Assembly (NCBI RefSeq): GCF_020176695.1
Contig: NZ_JAIWIA010000001.1
Coordinates: 1 to 64,000, forward strand
Length of the DNA: 64,000 nt
From: Massilia sp. MS-15
GTDB taxonomy: Bacteria; Pseudomonadota; Gammaproteobacteria; Burkholderiales; Burkholderiaceae_D
Direction: 5' to 3'
Part shown: positions 29,888-39,125 of the stretch, piece by piece
Numbering within the stretch: the stretch's first letter is position 1
Layout: every line of letters starts with the position of its first letter
Notes under the pieces: generated by a model
The model's input: only the letters and a program-made list of their open reading frames with translations
What the model was told of the DNA's origin: nothing
The model's database searches: none
Program-made: the position numbers and the translations under genes

Positions 29888-30423
29888 CGGTGCTGCACAC
29901 CGCGCGCCTGCGCCTTGAACCGATGTGCCCCGCCCACTACGACGGGCTGCGCGTACTGAACGCCGACCCGCTGGTGCAGCGCTACATCGGCGGCCGGCCC
30001 GAGACGCCGGAAGAAACCACGGCCGTGATCGCGCGCGTGGAAGAGCGCTGGCGCCGCTTTGGCCATTCCTGGTGGAGCTTCATCGAACTGGACACGGGGG
30101 AACTGGTCGGCGCCGGCTGCATCCAGCACCTGGGGCATGATCCCGCCAACGAGCACGAGATCGGCTGGCGCCTGCGCCCCGACCGCTGGGGGCGCGGCTA
30201 TGCGGGCGAAGCGGCGCGCCGCATGGCGGCCTTCGCCTTCGACAGCCTGCAGGCGCCTTCGCTGGCGGCGATCTGCCACCCGGAGAACACCGACTCGCGC
30301 CGGGTGATGCAGCGCCTCGGCATGCGCTACCGGGGCGAGGAGCAGTGGCACGGGCAGGCAGTCTCGGTGTACGCGATCGACGCACAGGATTTCGCCGCGG
30401 CGCGCGCGGCCGGCACTTCCTGA
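29884..30423 (+). CDS. GNAT family N-acetyltransferase (RimJ/RimL-like)
   Basis: Acetyl-CoA-dependent acetyltransferase of 179 residues of the Acetyltransf_3 type. It opens with TARLRLEPMCPAHYDGLRVL. The acetyl-CoA-binding turn is in RPDRWGRGYAGEAARRMAAF at about 99-118, and the late motif ENTDSRRVMQRLGMRY at about 137-152 is typical of the RimJ/RimL group. The substrate (protein N-terminus or small molecule) is not readable. The ATG overlaps the stop of the 65-codon frame before it. Confidence 0.88.
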   Translation: MTVLHTARLRLEPMCPAHYDGLRVLNADPLVQRYIGGRPETPEETTAVIARVEERWRRFGHSWWSFIELDTGELVGAGCIQHLGHDPANEHEIGWRLRPDRWGRGYAGEAARRMAAFAFDSLQAPSLAAICHPENTDSRRVMQRLGMRYRGEEQWHGQAVSVYAIDAQDFAAARAAGTS

Positions 30424-30635
30424 GCCCGGTTCCCGGAACGGAGCCTGGGCAGCACCTGCTCCACCGGCACCATGCCGCTGGCGTCGTCGCCGGACCAGGC
30501 GCGCTGCACCGCCTGCAGCGTGCCCACGACGCGCTCGGGGTGTACCAGCACCTGGCCGTCGGGCAGCGTTTCCGCCGCGGCGGCCCGGCTTGCGGTATCG
30601 TTGTGCCGCACATGTCTTTTACTCAGGAATACCAT
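30327..30635 (-). CDS. Doubtful small ORF between the GNAT and GFA genes
   Basis: The gap 30424-30633 has no gene on the plus strand, but the minus strand has a 102-codon open frame. Its central part (about 30430-30600) reads like coding sequence, with almost every third base G or C (LPDGQVLVHPERVVGTLQAV and following). The C-terminal 30 codons run antisense into the GNAT 3' end, and no family is recognised. No good ribosome-binding site was found. It could be a small gene, a decayed fragment or a chance frame in GC-rich DNA. Confidence 0.22.
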   Translation of the reverse strand: MVFLSKRHVRHNDTASRAAAAETLPDGQVLVHPERVVGTLQAVQRAWSGDDASGMVPVEQVLPRLRSGNRAQEVPAARAAAKSCASIAYTETACPCHCSSPR

Positions 30636-31032
30636 GAAGACCTACCATGGCAGCTGCCACTGCGGCAGCGTGCGTTTCGAAGCCGATATCGACATCAAGG
30701 CCGGCACCATCAAGTGCAACTGCACGATCTGCAGCAAGATGCGTTTCTGGGCGGCGCAGGTGCCATCCAGCGCGTTCCGCCTGCTGGCCGGGGGCGAGCG
30801 CCTGCGCGAATACCGCTTCCACACGCGCCAGGACGCGCATTATTTTTGCGGCGAATGCGGCATCAATACCTTCTCGACCGGCAGTTCGGCGGCGCTGGGG
30901 CCTTTCCATGCGGTGGTGCTGGCCAGCCTGGACGATTTGCCGGTGGAGGAACTGGTGGCGGCGCCGATGCGCTACCTGGATGGGAGGAACGACGAGTGGG
31001 TGCGTCCGCCAGCGGAGACGCGCCACCTGTGA
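30634..31032 (+). CDS. GFA/CENP-V family zinc protein
   Basis: Small metalloprotein of 132 residues of the glutathione-dependent formaldehyde-activating (GFA) fold. Zinc ligands are visible as C8 and C10 in SCHCGSV, C28, C30 and C33 in CNCTIC, and C72 and C75 in CGECG. Most family members have no proven formaldehyde activity, so only the fold is certain. The start at 30634 (MKTYHGSCHCG) follows AGGAAT; a longer frame to 30472 has no similarity. It is convergent with htpG across a palindromic repeat. Confidence 0.88.
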   Translation: MKTYHGSCHCGSVRFEADIDIKAGTIKCNCTICSKMRFWAAQVPSSAFRLLAGGERLREYRFHTRQDAHYFCGECGINTFSTGSSAALGPFHAVVLASLDDLPVEELVAAPMRYLDGRNDEWVRPPAETRHL

Positions 31033-31074
31033 AGGCCGTTGGGATCGATGTGCGCGCGGGCCTGCGGGCGGGAA

Positions 31075-31216
31075 TTGAACGCGTGGGCGGCGCACGGGAA
31101 GCGGGCGACGCCAGATGCGCGATGGAGCCGCCCACCCAACGCACCCGGCCGTAGGGTGGGCGGCTCCACATTCGCCATTTGCCGGGCCGCACATGCAACG
31201 CCGCCCACGCGTTCAA
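31075..31216. repeat. Bimodular palindromic (REP/BIME-like) repeat, copy B
   Basis: The outer arms ttgaacgcgtgggcggcg (from 31075) and cgccgcccacgcgttcaa (to 31216) are perfect 18-base inverted repeats. Inside, ggagccgcccaccc and ggtgggcggctcc form a second inverted pair around a GTAGGGTGGGC core. The building blocks are shared with copies A and C, but arranged with the GCGTGGGCGG ends outermost. It sits between the convergent 3' ends of the GFA gene and htpG. Confidence 0.85.
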
Positions 31217-31261
31217 CCCACGCCAGCATCACGGCCACGCGCCCCGTGCCACGACCAGGAC

Positions 31262-31288
31262 GAAAAAACCGGGGCACGGGCCCCGGTT
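31262..31288 (-). terminator. Intrinsic terminator of htpG
   Basis: On the minus strand a nine-base-pair stem AACCGGGGC/GCCCCGGTT with a four-base loop is followed by TTTTTT, 20 bases after the htpG stop. This is a textbook Rho-independent terminator for the leftward htpG transcript. Confidence 0.85.
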
Positions 31289-31307
31289 CGCTTGACATTG
31301 CCAGCGC

Positions 31308-33224
31308 TTACTTCGCCGCCAGCAGCATCTCGTTCAGGCGCTTCACGAAACTGGCCGGGTCGCTCAGGCTGCCGCCCTCGGCCAGCATGGCCTGGTCGAA
31401 CAGGATGTGCGACCAGTCGCCGAAGCGGCCGCCCTCCGCGTCCTCGTACTTGAGGCGCTGCACCAGCGGGTGGTTCGGGTTGATTTCCAGGATCGGCTTC
31501 GATTCCGGCGCGTTCTGGCCGGCCGCCTTCAGCATGCGCAGCAGGTTGCCCGACAATTCGTTCTCGTCCGCGACCAGGCAGGCCGGCGAATCGGTCAGGC
31601 GGAAAGTGACGCGCACGTCCTTGGCCTTGTCGCCAAGTGCGCCCTTCATCTTCTCGACCAGTTCCTTGTAGCCGGCTTCCGTCTCGGCGTGCTCCTTCTT
31701 CTCGGCTTCGTCTTCCAGCGCGCCCAGGTCGAGGCCGCCCTTGGCCACCGAGACCAGTTCCTTGCCCTCGAACTCGGACAGGAAGGACAGCATCCATTCG
31801 TCGACGCGGTCCGTCATCAAGAGCACTTCGACGCCCTTCTTGCGGAAGATCTCCAGGTGCGGGCTGTTCTTCGCGGCGGTGTAGCTGTCGGCGGTGACGT
31901 AGTAGATCTTGTCCTGGCCTTCCTTCATGCGGCCGACGTAGTCGCCGAAGGACACGGTCTGGGCGTCGGAATCATTGGCGCTCGAGGCGAAGCGCAGCAG
32001 CTTGGCGATGCGGTCCTTGTTGGCGGCGTCCTCGCCGATGCCTTCCTTCAGCACCTGGCCGAACTCCTTCCAGAAGCTCGCGTACTTGTCCTTGCCGGCC
32101 TGCTCTTCCGAGTTCGCCATCTCTTCCAGCATGCCCAGCACGCGCTTGGTCGAGCCTTCGCGGATCACCTTCACGTCGCGCGACTCCTGCAGGATCTCGC
32201 GCGAGACGTTCAGCGGCAGGTCTGCCGAATCGATCACGCCCTTGATGAAGCGCAGGTAGGTCGGCATCAGCTGCTCGGCGTCGTCCATGATGAACACGCG
32301 CTTCACGTACAGCTTGATGCCGGCGCGCTTGTTGCGGTCCCACAGGTCGAACGGGGCGTGGGCCGGCACGTACAGCAGCTGGGTGTATTCGCTACGGCCC
32401 TCGACCCGGTTGTGGGTGTGGGCCAGCGGGTCCTGGAAGTCGTGCGAGACGTGCTTGTAGAACTCGTTGTACTGTTCCTCGGTGATGTCCGATTTCGAGC
32501 GGGCCCACAGCGCGCTGGCCTGGTTCACGGTCTCGAGCTCGTCCTTCAGGACGGTGGCCTTCTTCTCTTCGTCCCACTCCTCCTTCTGCATCACGATCGG
32601 CAGCGAGATGTGGTCGGAGTACTTGCGGATGATGGATTTCAGCTTCCAGGACGAGAGCAGCTCTTCCTCGCCAGCGCGCAGGTGCAGGATCACGTCGGTG
32701 CCGCGGCCGGCCTTCTCGATCTGCTCGAGGCTGTAGTCGCCCTCACCGGTCGATTCCCAGCGCACGCCCTCGGAGGCGAAGGCGCCGGCGCGGCGGGTAT
32801 TGACGATGACGCGGTCGGCCACGATGAAGGCCGAGTAGAAGCCCACGCCGAACTGGCCGATCAGGGCCGCGTCCTGCTGCTGGTCGCCCGACAGCTTGCT
32901 GAAGAATTCCTTGGTGCCCGACTTGGCGATGGTGCCCAGGTGCGAGATGACTTCCTCGCGGCTCATGCCGATGCCGTTGTCGGAAATGGTGATGGTGCGC
33001 GCTTCCTTGTCGAAGCTGACCCGGATCTTCAGTTCGTGGTCGTTGCCGTACAGGGCGTCGTTGTTGATCGCCTCGAAGCGCAGCTTGTCGGCCGCGTCGG
33101 AGGCGTTCGAGATCAGTTCACGCAGGAAGATCTCCTTGTTCGAGTACAAGGAGTGGATCATCAGTTGCAGCAGCTGTTTTACTTCTGCCTGGAAGCCAAG
33201 GGTTTCTTTTTCGGCGACTGCCAT
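31308..33224 (-). CDS. htpG: Molecular chaperone HtpG (Hsp90)
   Basis: ATP-dependent heat-shock chaperone of 638 residues. The N-terminal GHKL ATPase domain shows [26 protein letters not shown] and [12 protein letters not shown] middle domain and C-terminal dimerisation domain follow, without the eukaryotic MEEVD tail, as expected for bacteria. The ATG at 33224 follows GAGGAAAT. A sigma32-like promoter lies 40-70 bases upstream and an intrinsic terminator lies downstream, so it forms its own transcription unit. Confidence 0.98.
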   Translation of the reverse strand: MAVAEKETLGFQAEVKQLLQLMIHSLYSNKEIFLRELISNASDAADKLRFEAINNDALYGNDHELKIRVSFDKEARTITISDNGIGMSREEVISHLGTIAKSGTKEFFSKLSGDQQQDAALIGQFGVGFYSAFIVADRVIVNTRRAGAFASEGVRWESTGEGDYSLEQIEKAGRGTDVILHLRAGEEELLSSWKLKSIIRKYSDHISLPIVMQKEEWDEEKKATVLKDELETVNQASALWARSKSDITEEQYNEFYKHVSHDFQDPLAHTHNRVEGRSEYTQLLYVPAHAPFDLWDRNKRAGIKLYVKRVFIMDDAEQLMPTYLRFIKGVIDSADLPLNVSREILQESRDVKVIREGSTKRVLGMLEEMANSEEQAGKDKYASFWKEFGQVLKEGIGEDAANKDRIAKLLRFASSANDSDAQTVSFGDYVGRMKEGQDKIYYVTADSYTAAKNSPHLEIFRKKGVEVLLMTDRVDEWMLSFLSEFEGKELVSVAKGGLDLGALEDEAEKKEHAETEAGYKELVEKMKGALGDKAKDVRVTFRLTDSPACLVADENELSGNLLRMLKAAGQNAPESKPILEINPNHPLVQRLKYEDAEGGRFGDWSHILFDQAMLAEGGSLSDPASFVKRLNEMLLAAK

Positions 33225-33264
33225 TTTATTTCCTCATGGGTGGATTGGTTGCTAGACTGCTGCG

Positions 33265-33292
33265 AGATTGGGATGAGTACGGATAATTCAAG
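33265..33292 (-). promoter_or_regulatory. Candidate sigma32 heat-shock promoter of htpG
   Basis: On the minus strand CTTGAAT, 13 bases and CCCAATCT match the sigma32 consensus CTTGAAA-N13-15-CCCCATNT at all but about two positions. The expected transcription start would lie roughly 35 bases before the htpG ATG. This fits the known heat-shock control of htpG in proteobacteria. Confidence 0.7.
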
Positions 33293-33334
33293 AGTTTTAT
33301 CTCTTGGAAATTTTCTAACGTTTGGAGTGTAAAA

Positions 33335-33892
33335 ATGAAATTTTCTTTCATCACTTTTCTGTTCGCCAGCAGCCTGCTCGGCGCCAGTGTCCCGGCCGCC
33401 GCCGCTCCTGCCACTCCCGCCGCAGCCGCAGCCGCAGCCGTGCGCAGCGCCGAGATCACGCCCGGCATCGCCGTCGCCGGCCAGCTGCGCGAAGCCGACC
33501 TGGCCCAGCTGAAGGCGCAGGGCTATACCGCCGTCGTCGCCCTGCGCCCGGACGGCGAAGGCCCGGACCAGCCTTCCTCGAGCACCATGGCGGCCGCCGC
33601 CGCGGACCAGGGCCTGGGCTTCACCTACATCCCGGTGCGTCCCGGCGCGATTCCCGACGAGGCGGTCGAGCGCCTGGGGGCGGCGCTGGCGGGCAGTCCC
33701 GGCAAGCTGATGATCTATTGCCGCAGCGGCAGCCGCGCGGCGCGCACCTGGGGCCTGGCCGAGGCTTCCCGTCCGGGCGGACGCGATGCCGGCGCGATCC
33801 TGGCGGCGATCCGCGCCGCCGGCCAGTCGGGCGAAGACCTGCATGACGCGCTGGCGCAGCGCATCGCCAGCCGCCCGGCGCCGTCCCGCTGA
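33335..33892 (+). CDS. Exported Blh/DSP-like phosphatase or sulfurtransferase-type protein
   Basis: Protein of 185 residues with an N-terminal signal peptide (about residues 1-23, ending in AAAA-type residues). The domain resembles the beta-lactamase-hydrolase-associated phosphatase-like family: ITPGIAVAGQLREADLAQLK, then the nucleophile loop YCRSGSRAART near residue 129. The CRSGSR loop resembles the cysteine phosphatase/rhodanese P-loop. Periplasmic location is inferred. It is divergent from htpG with 110 bases between and has GGAG before its ATG. Confidence 0.75.
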   Translation: MKFSFITFLFASSLLGASVPAAAAPATPAAAAAAAVRSAEITPGIAVAGQLREADLAQLKAQGYTAVVALRPDGEGPDQPSSSTMAAAAADQGLGFTYIPVRPGAIPDEAVERLGAALAGSPGKLMIYCRSGSRAARTWGLAEASRPGGRDAGAILAAIRAAGQSGEDLHDALAQRIASRPAPSR

Positions 33893-33982
33893 AGCGGCCG
33901 GCAGGCGGGAACACGCAAGGATGGGCAGGGCGGCGGGCAAGTCGTACAATACCGGTTTCATCCACTGCAACCTGGAACTAGC

Positions 33983-34444
33983 ATGTCCGTCTACGACAAA
34001 CTGAAGGAACTCAACATCACCCTGGCCGCGCCGGCCACCCCGGCCGCCGCCTACGTCATGTACGTACAGACCGGCAACCTGGTCTTCCTGTCGGGTCACA
34101 TCGCCAAGAACGCCGACGGTTCGCCGACCGCCGGCATCCTGGGCAAGGACAAGACCACCGCCGACGGCCAGCAAGCCGCGCGCTCGGTCGCCATCGACCT
34201 GATGGGCACCCTGCAGGAAGCCGTTGGCGGCGACCTGAACCGCGTCAAGCGCATCGTCAAGGTGATGAGCCTGGTCGCCTCGACCCCGGACTTCAACGAG
34301 CAGCACCTGGTCACCAACGGCTGCTCGGAGCTGATCGGCGACGTGTTCGGCGAAGCCGGCAAGCATGCCCGCTCGGCCTTCGGCGTCGCCTCGCTGCCGC
34401 GCGGCACCTGCGTCGAGATCGAACTGATCGCCGAAGTCGCGTAA
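33983..34444 (+). CDS. RidA family protein (YjgF/YER057c/UK114)
   Basis: Enamine/imine deaminase-type protein of 153 residues, larger than the ~130-residue RidA core and of the subgroup with GNLVFLSGHIAKNADG and VKVMSLVASTPDF. RidA proteins hydrolyse reactive enamines made by PLP enzymes. A PLP aminotransferase gene follows 130 bases downstream, which fits but does not prove a partnership. The conserved arginine is in SLPRGTCVEIELIAEV at the C-terminus. Confidence 0.88.
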   Translation: MSVYDKLKELNITLAAPATPAAAYVMYVQTGNLVFLSGHIAKNADGSPTAGILGKDKTTADGQQAARSVAIDLMGTLQEAVGGDLNRVKRIVKVMSLVASTPDFNEQHLVTNGCSELIGDVFGEAGKHARSAFGVASLPRGTCVEIELIAEVA

Positions 34445-34573
34445 AACCCGGCAATACCGCGCAATACCGCTTGCGGGCTGGGCCTACCCGGCCCGGTCCT
34501 TCCCTGAAGCAGCCTACCGGCGTGCTTTATAATGGCCCGGCACTACCCGTGCGGCCCTTCCTGTGAGACCAGT

Positions 34574-35767
34574 ATGAAAATCGACAATCCCCATCCCATC
34601 CAGTGGCAGTTCTCGGAGCGCGCCCAGCAGCTGCAAAGCTCGTTCATCCGCGAAATCCTGAAGATTACCCAGCGTCCGGAGATCATCTCCTTCGCCGGCG
34701 GCCTGCCTTCGCCAGCCACCTTCCCGGTCGAGCGCATGAAAGAAGCGTACGACAAGGTCCTGAGCGAGACCGGCAAGGTCGCGCTGCAGTATGGCCCGAC
34801 CGACGGCTACGCCCCGCTGCGGGAATGGATCGCCAATTCGCTGTCCACGGAAGGCAGCCGCATCCTGCCGGAACAGATCCTGATGACTTCCGGCTCGCAG
34901 CAGGCTCTCGACCTGCTGGGCAAGGTGCTGATCGACGAAGGCAGCCGGGTGCTGGTCGAGACCCCGAGCTACCTGGGCGCCCTGCAGGCCTTCTCGGTCT
35001 ACCGTCCTGAATTCAAGTCGGTCGAGACCGACGAACACGGCCTGGTGCCGTCCTCGATCGAAGGCGTGGCGCAAGGCGCGCGCCTGCTGTACGCGCTGCC
35101 GAATTTCCAGAACCCGACCGGCCGCACGCTGTCGCTCGAGCGCCGCCAGGAGCTGGTGGAGACCTGCGCCCGCCTCGGCCTGCCACTGATCGAGGACGAC
35201 CCCTACGGCACCCTGTCCTACCGCGGCGAGCCAATGCCGAAGATGGTCGCGATGAATCCGGACGGCGTCATCTACATGGGTTCCTTCTCGAAGGTGCTGA
35301 CCCCGGGCATCCGCCTCGGCTACGTGTGCGCCCCGCTGCCGCTGGTGCGCCGCCTCGAGCTGGCCAAGCAGGCGGCCGACCTGCACACCGCCCAGCTGAC
35401 CCAGATGGTGGTGTACGAGGTGGTGAAGGATGGCTTCCTGGACCAGCACATCCCGACCATCCGCAAGCTGTACGGCGACCAGTGCCAGGTGATGCTGGAC
35501 GCGATGCAGGAACACTTCCCGGCCAGCGTTACCTGGACCAGGCCGGAAGGCGGCATGTTCATCTGGGTGACGCTGCCGAAGAGCATCGACGCCATGAAGC
35601 TGCTGGACCAGTCGCTGGCCGCGCGCGTGGCCTTCGTGCCGGGCGCGCCCTTCTATGCCAACGAACCGGAAACCAACACCCTGCGCCTGTCCTTCGTGAC
35701 CGTGCCGCCGGAACGCATCCGCGAAGGCATCGCCATCCTCGGCAAGCTGATCAAGGACATGCTGTAA
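34574..35767 (+). CDS. PLP-dependent aminotransferase, 2-aminoadipate/MocR-like class I
   Basis: Fold-type I aminotransferase of 397 residues similar to LysN/2-aminoadipate and valine-pyruvate-type transaminases. It has IISFAGGLPSP near residue 37, NFQNPTGRTL near residue 177, the PLP lysine K240 in GSFSKVLTPGIRLGY, and the C-terminal arginine in NTLRLSFV. No helix-turn-helix domain is present, so it is an enzyme rather than a MocR regulator. The exact amino acid is not determined. The start at 34574 (MKIDNPHPIQWQF) is favoured over the in-frame 34532. Confidence 0.88.
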   Translation: MKIDNPHPIQWQFSERAQQLQSSFIREILKITQRPEIISFAGGLPSPATFPVERMKEAYDKVLSETGKVALQYGPTDGYAPLREWIANSLSTEGSRILPEQILMTSGSQQALDLLGKVLIDEGSRVLVETPSYLGALQAFSVYRPEFKSVETDEHGLVPSSIEGVAQGARLLYALPNFQNPTGRTLSLERRQELVETCARLGLPLIEDDPYGTLSYRGEPMPKMVAMNPDGVIYMGSFSKVLTPGIRLGYVCAPLPLVRRLELAKQAADLHTAQLTQMVVYEVVKDGFLDQHIPTIRKLYGDQCQVMLDAMQEHFPASVTWTRPEGGMFIWVTLPKSIDAMKLLDQSLAARVAFVPGAPFYANEPETNTLRLSFVTVPPERIREGIAILGKLIKDML

Positions 35768-35905
35768 GTCTGCGCGCGGGGCATCGCTCCGATATTTGTA
35801 GCATTCGTGGATAATCGGCAACAGAAGTTGCCGCAGGCATCGGTGATGGAGGTATGATCACCGACAGTCACCTTCGGCCTGAACCCGGTTTTATCCAGCT
35901 ACAGT

Positions 35906-37366
35906 ATGAAGTACCCCGCTCCAGGGCTCACGGCTGCCGCCGAGCCCCCCGCCGCATACCAGTCCGCGCGCCTTTCCGCACATTCCGCCGCCGACGCCGC
36001 GACCCCGCCCCAGGCGGCGGTCCTGGTCGTCGACGACGCGCCTGCCAGCCTGGGACTGCTGCACGACATGCTGCGTGGCCAGGGCTACCGTACCTTCGTC
36101 GCGATCTCCGGCGAGCGTGCGCTCGACCTGGCGCAGCGGGTCCAGCCCGACCTGATCCTGCTCGATGTCGTCCTGCCCGGCCTGGACGGCCTGCAGACCT
36201 GCCGCCGCCTGAAGGACAACCCGGCCACCGCCGACATCCCGGTGATCTTCGTCAGCGCCTGCGCCGACACCGGCGACATCGTGGCCGGCTTCGACGCGGG
36301 CGCCGCCGACTATATCGCCAAGCCGCTGCGTCCGCTCGAAGTCTGCGCGCGGGTGCGCGCCCAGCTCAAGGCCCGCTCGGCGAGCCGCTCCGATACCCAG
36401 CAGGCGCGCCGCCTGAGCATGATCGTCGAAGGGATGGACGAAGGCCTGCTGCTGCTCGGCCCGGATGGCCGCATCCAGTACGCCAACCCGGCCGCCGAGC
36501 GCTGCCTGGGCTACCGCGAGGCCGAACTGGCGGGCCGCCCGCTGGCCGCCCTGCTGGCCGGCACCGCCGCCGCCGACTACACGGCCTATTTCAGCAGGCA
36601 TGCGCCGCAGGCCCACTGTGACAGTGGCAGTGGCAGTGGCAGCGGCAGTGGCGAGGCGCGCTGCCGCGGCACCCGCGAGGTACTGCTCCAGCAGCCCGAC
36701 GGCGGCCTGCGCGCGATGGACCTGAGCCTGTCGGCGATGGCCTCGGGCGAGCAGCTCCACGTCGCCCTGCTGCACGACATCACCCATCACAAGCAGTCAG
36801 AGACCGCGCTGCAGCGCGCGGCCCTGGCCGACCCGCTGACCGGCATCGCCAACCGGCGCCAGTTCGACACCTGCCTCGAGCGCGAATGGCAGCGCGCGGT
36901 GCGCAGCGCGCGTCCGCTGTCGCTGCTGGTGCTGGACGTGGACCACTTCAAGCTGTACAACGACCTGCTCGGCCACGCCGCCGGCGACCAGTGCCTGCAG
37001 GCCGTGGCCAGCACCCTGCAGGCGCACGCCCTGCGCGCCACCGACCTGGCGGCGCGCTACGGCGGCGAGGAATTCGTGCTGCTGCTGCCAGACACGCCGC
37101 ATGCCGGCGCGGCCAGGGTGGCCGAATCGATCCGCGCCGACATCGAGCGCCTGCGCGTGCCCAATCCACGCTCGCCCACTTCAGACTTCGTCACCGTCAG
37201 CGTGGGCGCGGCCAGCTTCGTGCCCAGCCTGTTCGACGACATCCGCTCGCTGTTCCTGGCCGCCGACCGCGCCATGTACGACGCCAAGGCGGCCGGGCGC
37301 AACCGGGTGCTGGCGGTCGAGGGCGGGTATACCTGGGAAACCCTGCAGCGCATGCTGGCGCGCTGA
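35906..37366 (+). CDS. Response regulator with REC-PAS-GGDEF architecture
   Basis: Predicted diguanylate cyclase of 486 residues. A receiver domain (about 38-155) has phosphoacceptor D87 in LLDVVLPGLDG and K in AKPL. A PAS domain (about 165-300) includes GLLLLGPDGRIQYANPAAER. The C-terminal GGDEF domain has DPLTGIANRRQFD and an intact GGEEF. No obvious RxxD inhibitory site precedes it (RATDLAARYGGEEF does have R-x-x-D at the right distance, so inhibition is possible). A Gly-Ser repeat interrupts the PAS domain. No partner kinase is adjacent. It is convergent with the FGGY kinase. Confidence 0.92.
   Translation: MKYPAPGLTAAAEPPAAYQSARLSAHSAADAATPPQAAVLVVDDAPASLGLLHDMLRGQGYRTFVAISGERALDLAQRVQPDLILLDVVLPGLDGLQTCRRLKDNPATADIPVIFVSACADTGDIVAGFDAGAADYIAKPLRPLEVCARVRAQLKARSASRSDTQQARRLSMIVEGMDEGLLLLGPDGRIQYANPAAERCLGYREAELAGRPLAALLAGTAAADYTAYFSRHAPQAHCDSGSGSGSGSGEARCRGTREVLLQQPDGGLRAMDLSLSAMASGEQLHVALLHDITHHKQSETALQRAALADPLTGIANRRQFDTCLEREWQRAVRSARPLSLLVLDVDHFKLYNDLLGHAAGDQCLQAVASTLQAHALRATDLAARYGGEEFVLLLPDTPHAGAARVAESIRADIERLRVPNPRSPTSDFVTVSVGAASFVPSLFDDIRSLFLAADRAMYDAKAAGRNRVLAVEGGYTWETLQRMLAR
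36620..36652. repeat. In-frame GGCAGT hexanucleotide repeat inside the PAS coding region
   Basis: About five GGCAGT units run in frame within the REC-PAS-GGDEF gene, coding for alternating Gly-Ser around residues 238-249 (CDSGSGSGSGSGEAR). A six-base unit can expand or contract without frameshift, so the linker length within or beside the PAS domain could vary between strains. Confidence 0.85.
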
Positions 37367-37379
37367 GCGCGCTTTTGCC

Positions 37380-38942
37380 TCACATGCGCTGCGGATAGCC
37401 GGTGATGCGCGCGATGTCGCGGTACATCGGCCGCAGCCGGCGGTACATCTTCAGGTACACCTCGCGGTACAGGCGCTCGTACACGGCCTGGCTCGCCGCA
37501 TCGGGTTCGAACACCCGTCCGACCCGGGTCATGGCGCGCAGCGCCGCATCGAAGTCCGGATGCAGGCCAAGTCCCACCGCGGCATCGATCGCCGCGCCCA
37601 GGCCCGAGGTCTCGTACACGTGCGGCCGCGCGGTGGGCAGGCCGAAGATGTCGGCGGTGATCTGCATCGCCACGTCGCTCTGGGAGCCGCCGCCCGACAC
37701 GCGCAGATCGGTGATGCGCGCGCCGCCGCGCCGTTCGATGCGCTCCTTCCCTTCGCGCAGCGCATAGGCCAGGCCTTCCAGGATCGCGCGGTATACGTGG
37801 GCCCGGGTATGCACGTCGCCGAAGCCGATGATCGCGCCCTTGGCCTCGCGTCCCGGCACCCGGATGCCGGGCGTCCAGTAGGGCTGCAGCATCAGGCCCA
37901 TCGCGCCGGGCGGCACCGCCCGCGCCAGCTCGTCGAACAGGCGCTCGGGCGCCACGTCTTCCAGCAGGGCGCGCGCCTGCTCATGGTGGCCGAACTGCTC
38001 CTTGAACCAGTTGACCATCCAGTAGCCCCGGAACACCTGCACTTCCACGCTGTAGGCGCCGGGCAGCGCCGCCGGATAGGGCGGCACGAAGGGCGTCGCC
38101 TCCAGGTAACGGGTGGTGGTGGCGTTGATGGTGGCCGTGGTGCCGTAGCTCAGGCAGCCGACATGGGGCGCGGCGCAGCCGGCGCCGAGCACCTCGCAGG
38201 CCTTGTCGGCTGCCGCCGCCAGCAGCGGCAGTCCCTGCGGAATGCCGGTGTCCTGCGCCGCCGCGGCGCCAATCTCGCCCAGCCGCGCACCCGGCTCGGC
38301 CAGCTCGGGCAGCATGTGCGGCTCCACGGCCAGCGCCTGCCACTTCCAGTCGCGCCGCCCGGCCCAGCGCCGGCGCCGGTAGTCGAACGGCAGGTAGGCC
38401 ACCTGCGAGCCGGACGAGTCGGCGAAACGCCCGCACAGGCGCCAGTTCAGGTAGCCCGACAGCAGCAGGAACTTGTCGGTGGCGCGCCAGACCTCCGGCT
38501 GGTGGGCGCGGATCCAGTTGATCTCGGCCTCGCCGCGGAAGTAGTTCACCGTGCCGTCCACCCGCGCCAGCTTGAAGGCGGCGCGCCACAGCGCGCCGAC
38601 CGGCGGCACCTCGTCGGTGCGGCGCTGGTCGAGCCAGGTAATGGCGGGACGCAGCGGCCGGCCCGCGCGGTCGAGGTTGATGACGGTGCCGCGCTGGGTG
38701 GTCACGGCCACGCCGGCGATGCGCGCCCGGTCGGCGCCGGGCTCGGCCCACAGGCGCCGGCAGGCCAGGCACAGGGTGCGCCAGAAGCCTTCCGGGTCGT
38801 GCTCGGCCCAGCCGGGATGGGGACTGGTGTAGTCCTGCAGCGGCACCTGCGCCTTGGCCACCAGCTCGCCGCGCAGGTCGAACAGCAGCGCCCGCACACT
38901 TTGCGTGCCGTTGTCGATGGCGAGGATCAGCGGATCATGCAT
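37380..38942 (-). CDS. FGGY family carbohydrate kinase
   Basis: Sugar kinase of 520 residues with two ribonuclease-H-like domains. The phosphate-1 loop is [17 protein letters not shown] at about 5-21, a TTQRGTV segment near residue 80 is typical, and the adenosine-binding [18 protein letters not shown] lies near residue 425. The sugar cannot be assigned; no sugar transporter, isomerase or regulator is adjacent, so this is an orphan kinase. It ends 13 bases from the convergent REC-PAS-GGDEF stop. Its start lies at the left edge of a lower-GC accessory patch. Confidence 0.88.
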   Translation of the reverse strand: MHDPLILAIDNGTQSVRALLFDLRGELVAKAQVPLQDYTSPHPGWAEHDPEGFWRTLCLACRRLWAEPGADRARIAGVAVTTQRGTVINLDRAGRPLRPAITWLDQRRTDEVPPVGALWRAAFKLARVDGTVNYFRGEAEINWIRAHQPEVWRATDKFLLLSGYLNWRLCGRFADSSGSQVAYLPFDYRRRRWAGRRDWKWQALAVEPHMLPELAEPGARLGEIGAAAAQDTGIPQGLPLLAAAADKACEVLGAGCAAPHVGCLSYGTTATINATTTRYLEATPFVPPYPAALPGAYSVEVQVFRGYWMVNWFKEQFGHHEQARALLEDVAPERLFDELARAVPPGAMGLMLQPYWTPGIRVPGREAKGAIIGFGDVHTRAHVYRAILEGLAYALREGKERIERRGGARITDLRVSGGGSQSDVAMQITADIFGLPTARPHVYETSGLGAAIDAAVGLGLHPDFDAALRAMTRVGRVFEPDAASQAVYERLYREVYLKMYRRLRPMYRDIARITGYPQRM

Positions 38943-39125
38943 GGGCGCTCCCGGCCGGGATGCCGTGCTGCTCGCCCACAGGGCAAGTTGGCTTCGAATA
39001 CCACGGCAGCTTGCCTGGAACGTCTAACAACATCTTGTTTGTCGTGATAGCAATATCGTACACTGGACCATTCTAACCGTCTGCCATCGTCCCAGGAAAA
39101 GACATTTAGATATTGGAGAAGACAA

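Noticed and set aside
26211-29900. 1229-codon open frame antisense to kynBUA and the acyltransferase
   Set aside because: It mirrors well-supported genes on the plus strand, has low-complexity His/Gln/Arg-rich translation typical of GC-rich antisense frames, and no family motif.
36620-36652. Possible CRISPR or minisatellite
   Set aside because: The units are six bases in frame within a gene, with no spacers; it is a coding microsatellite.
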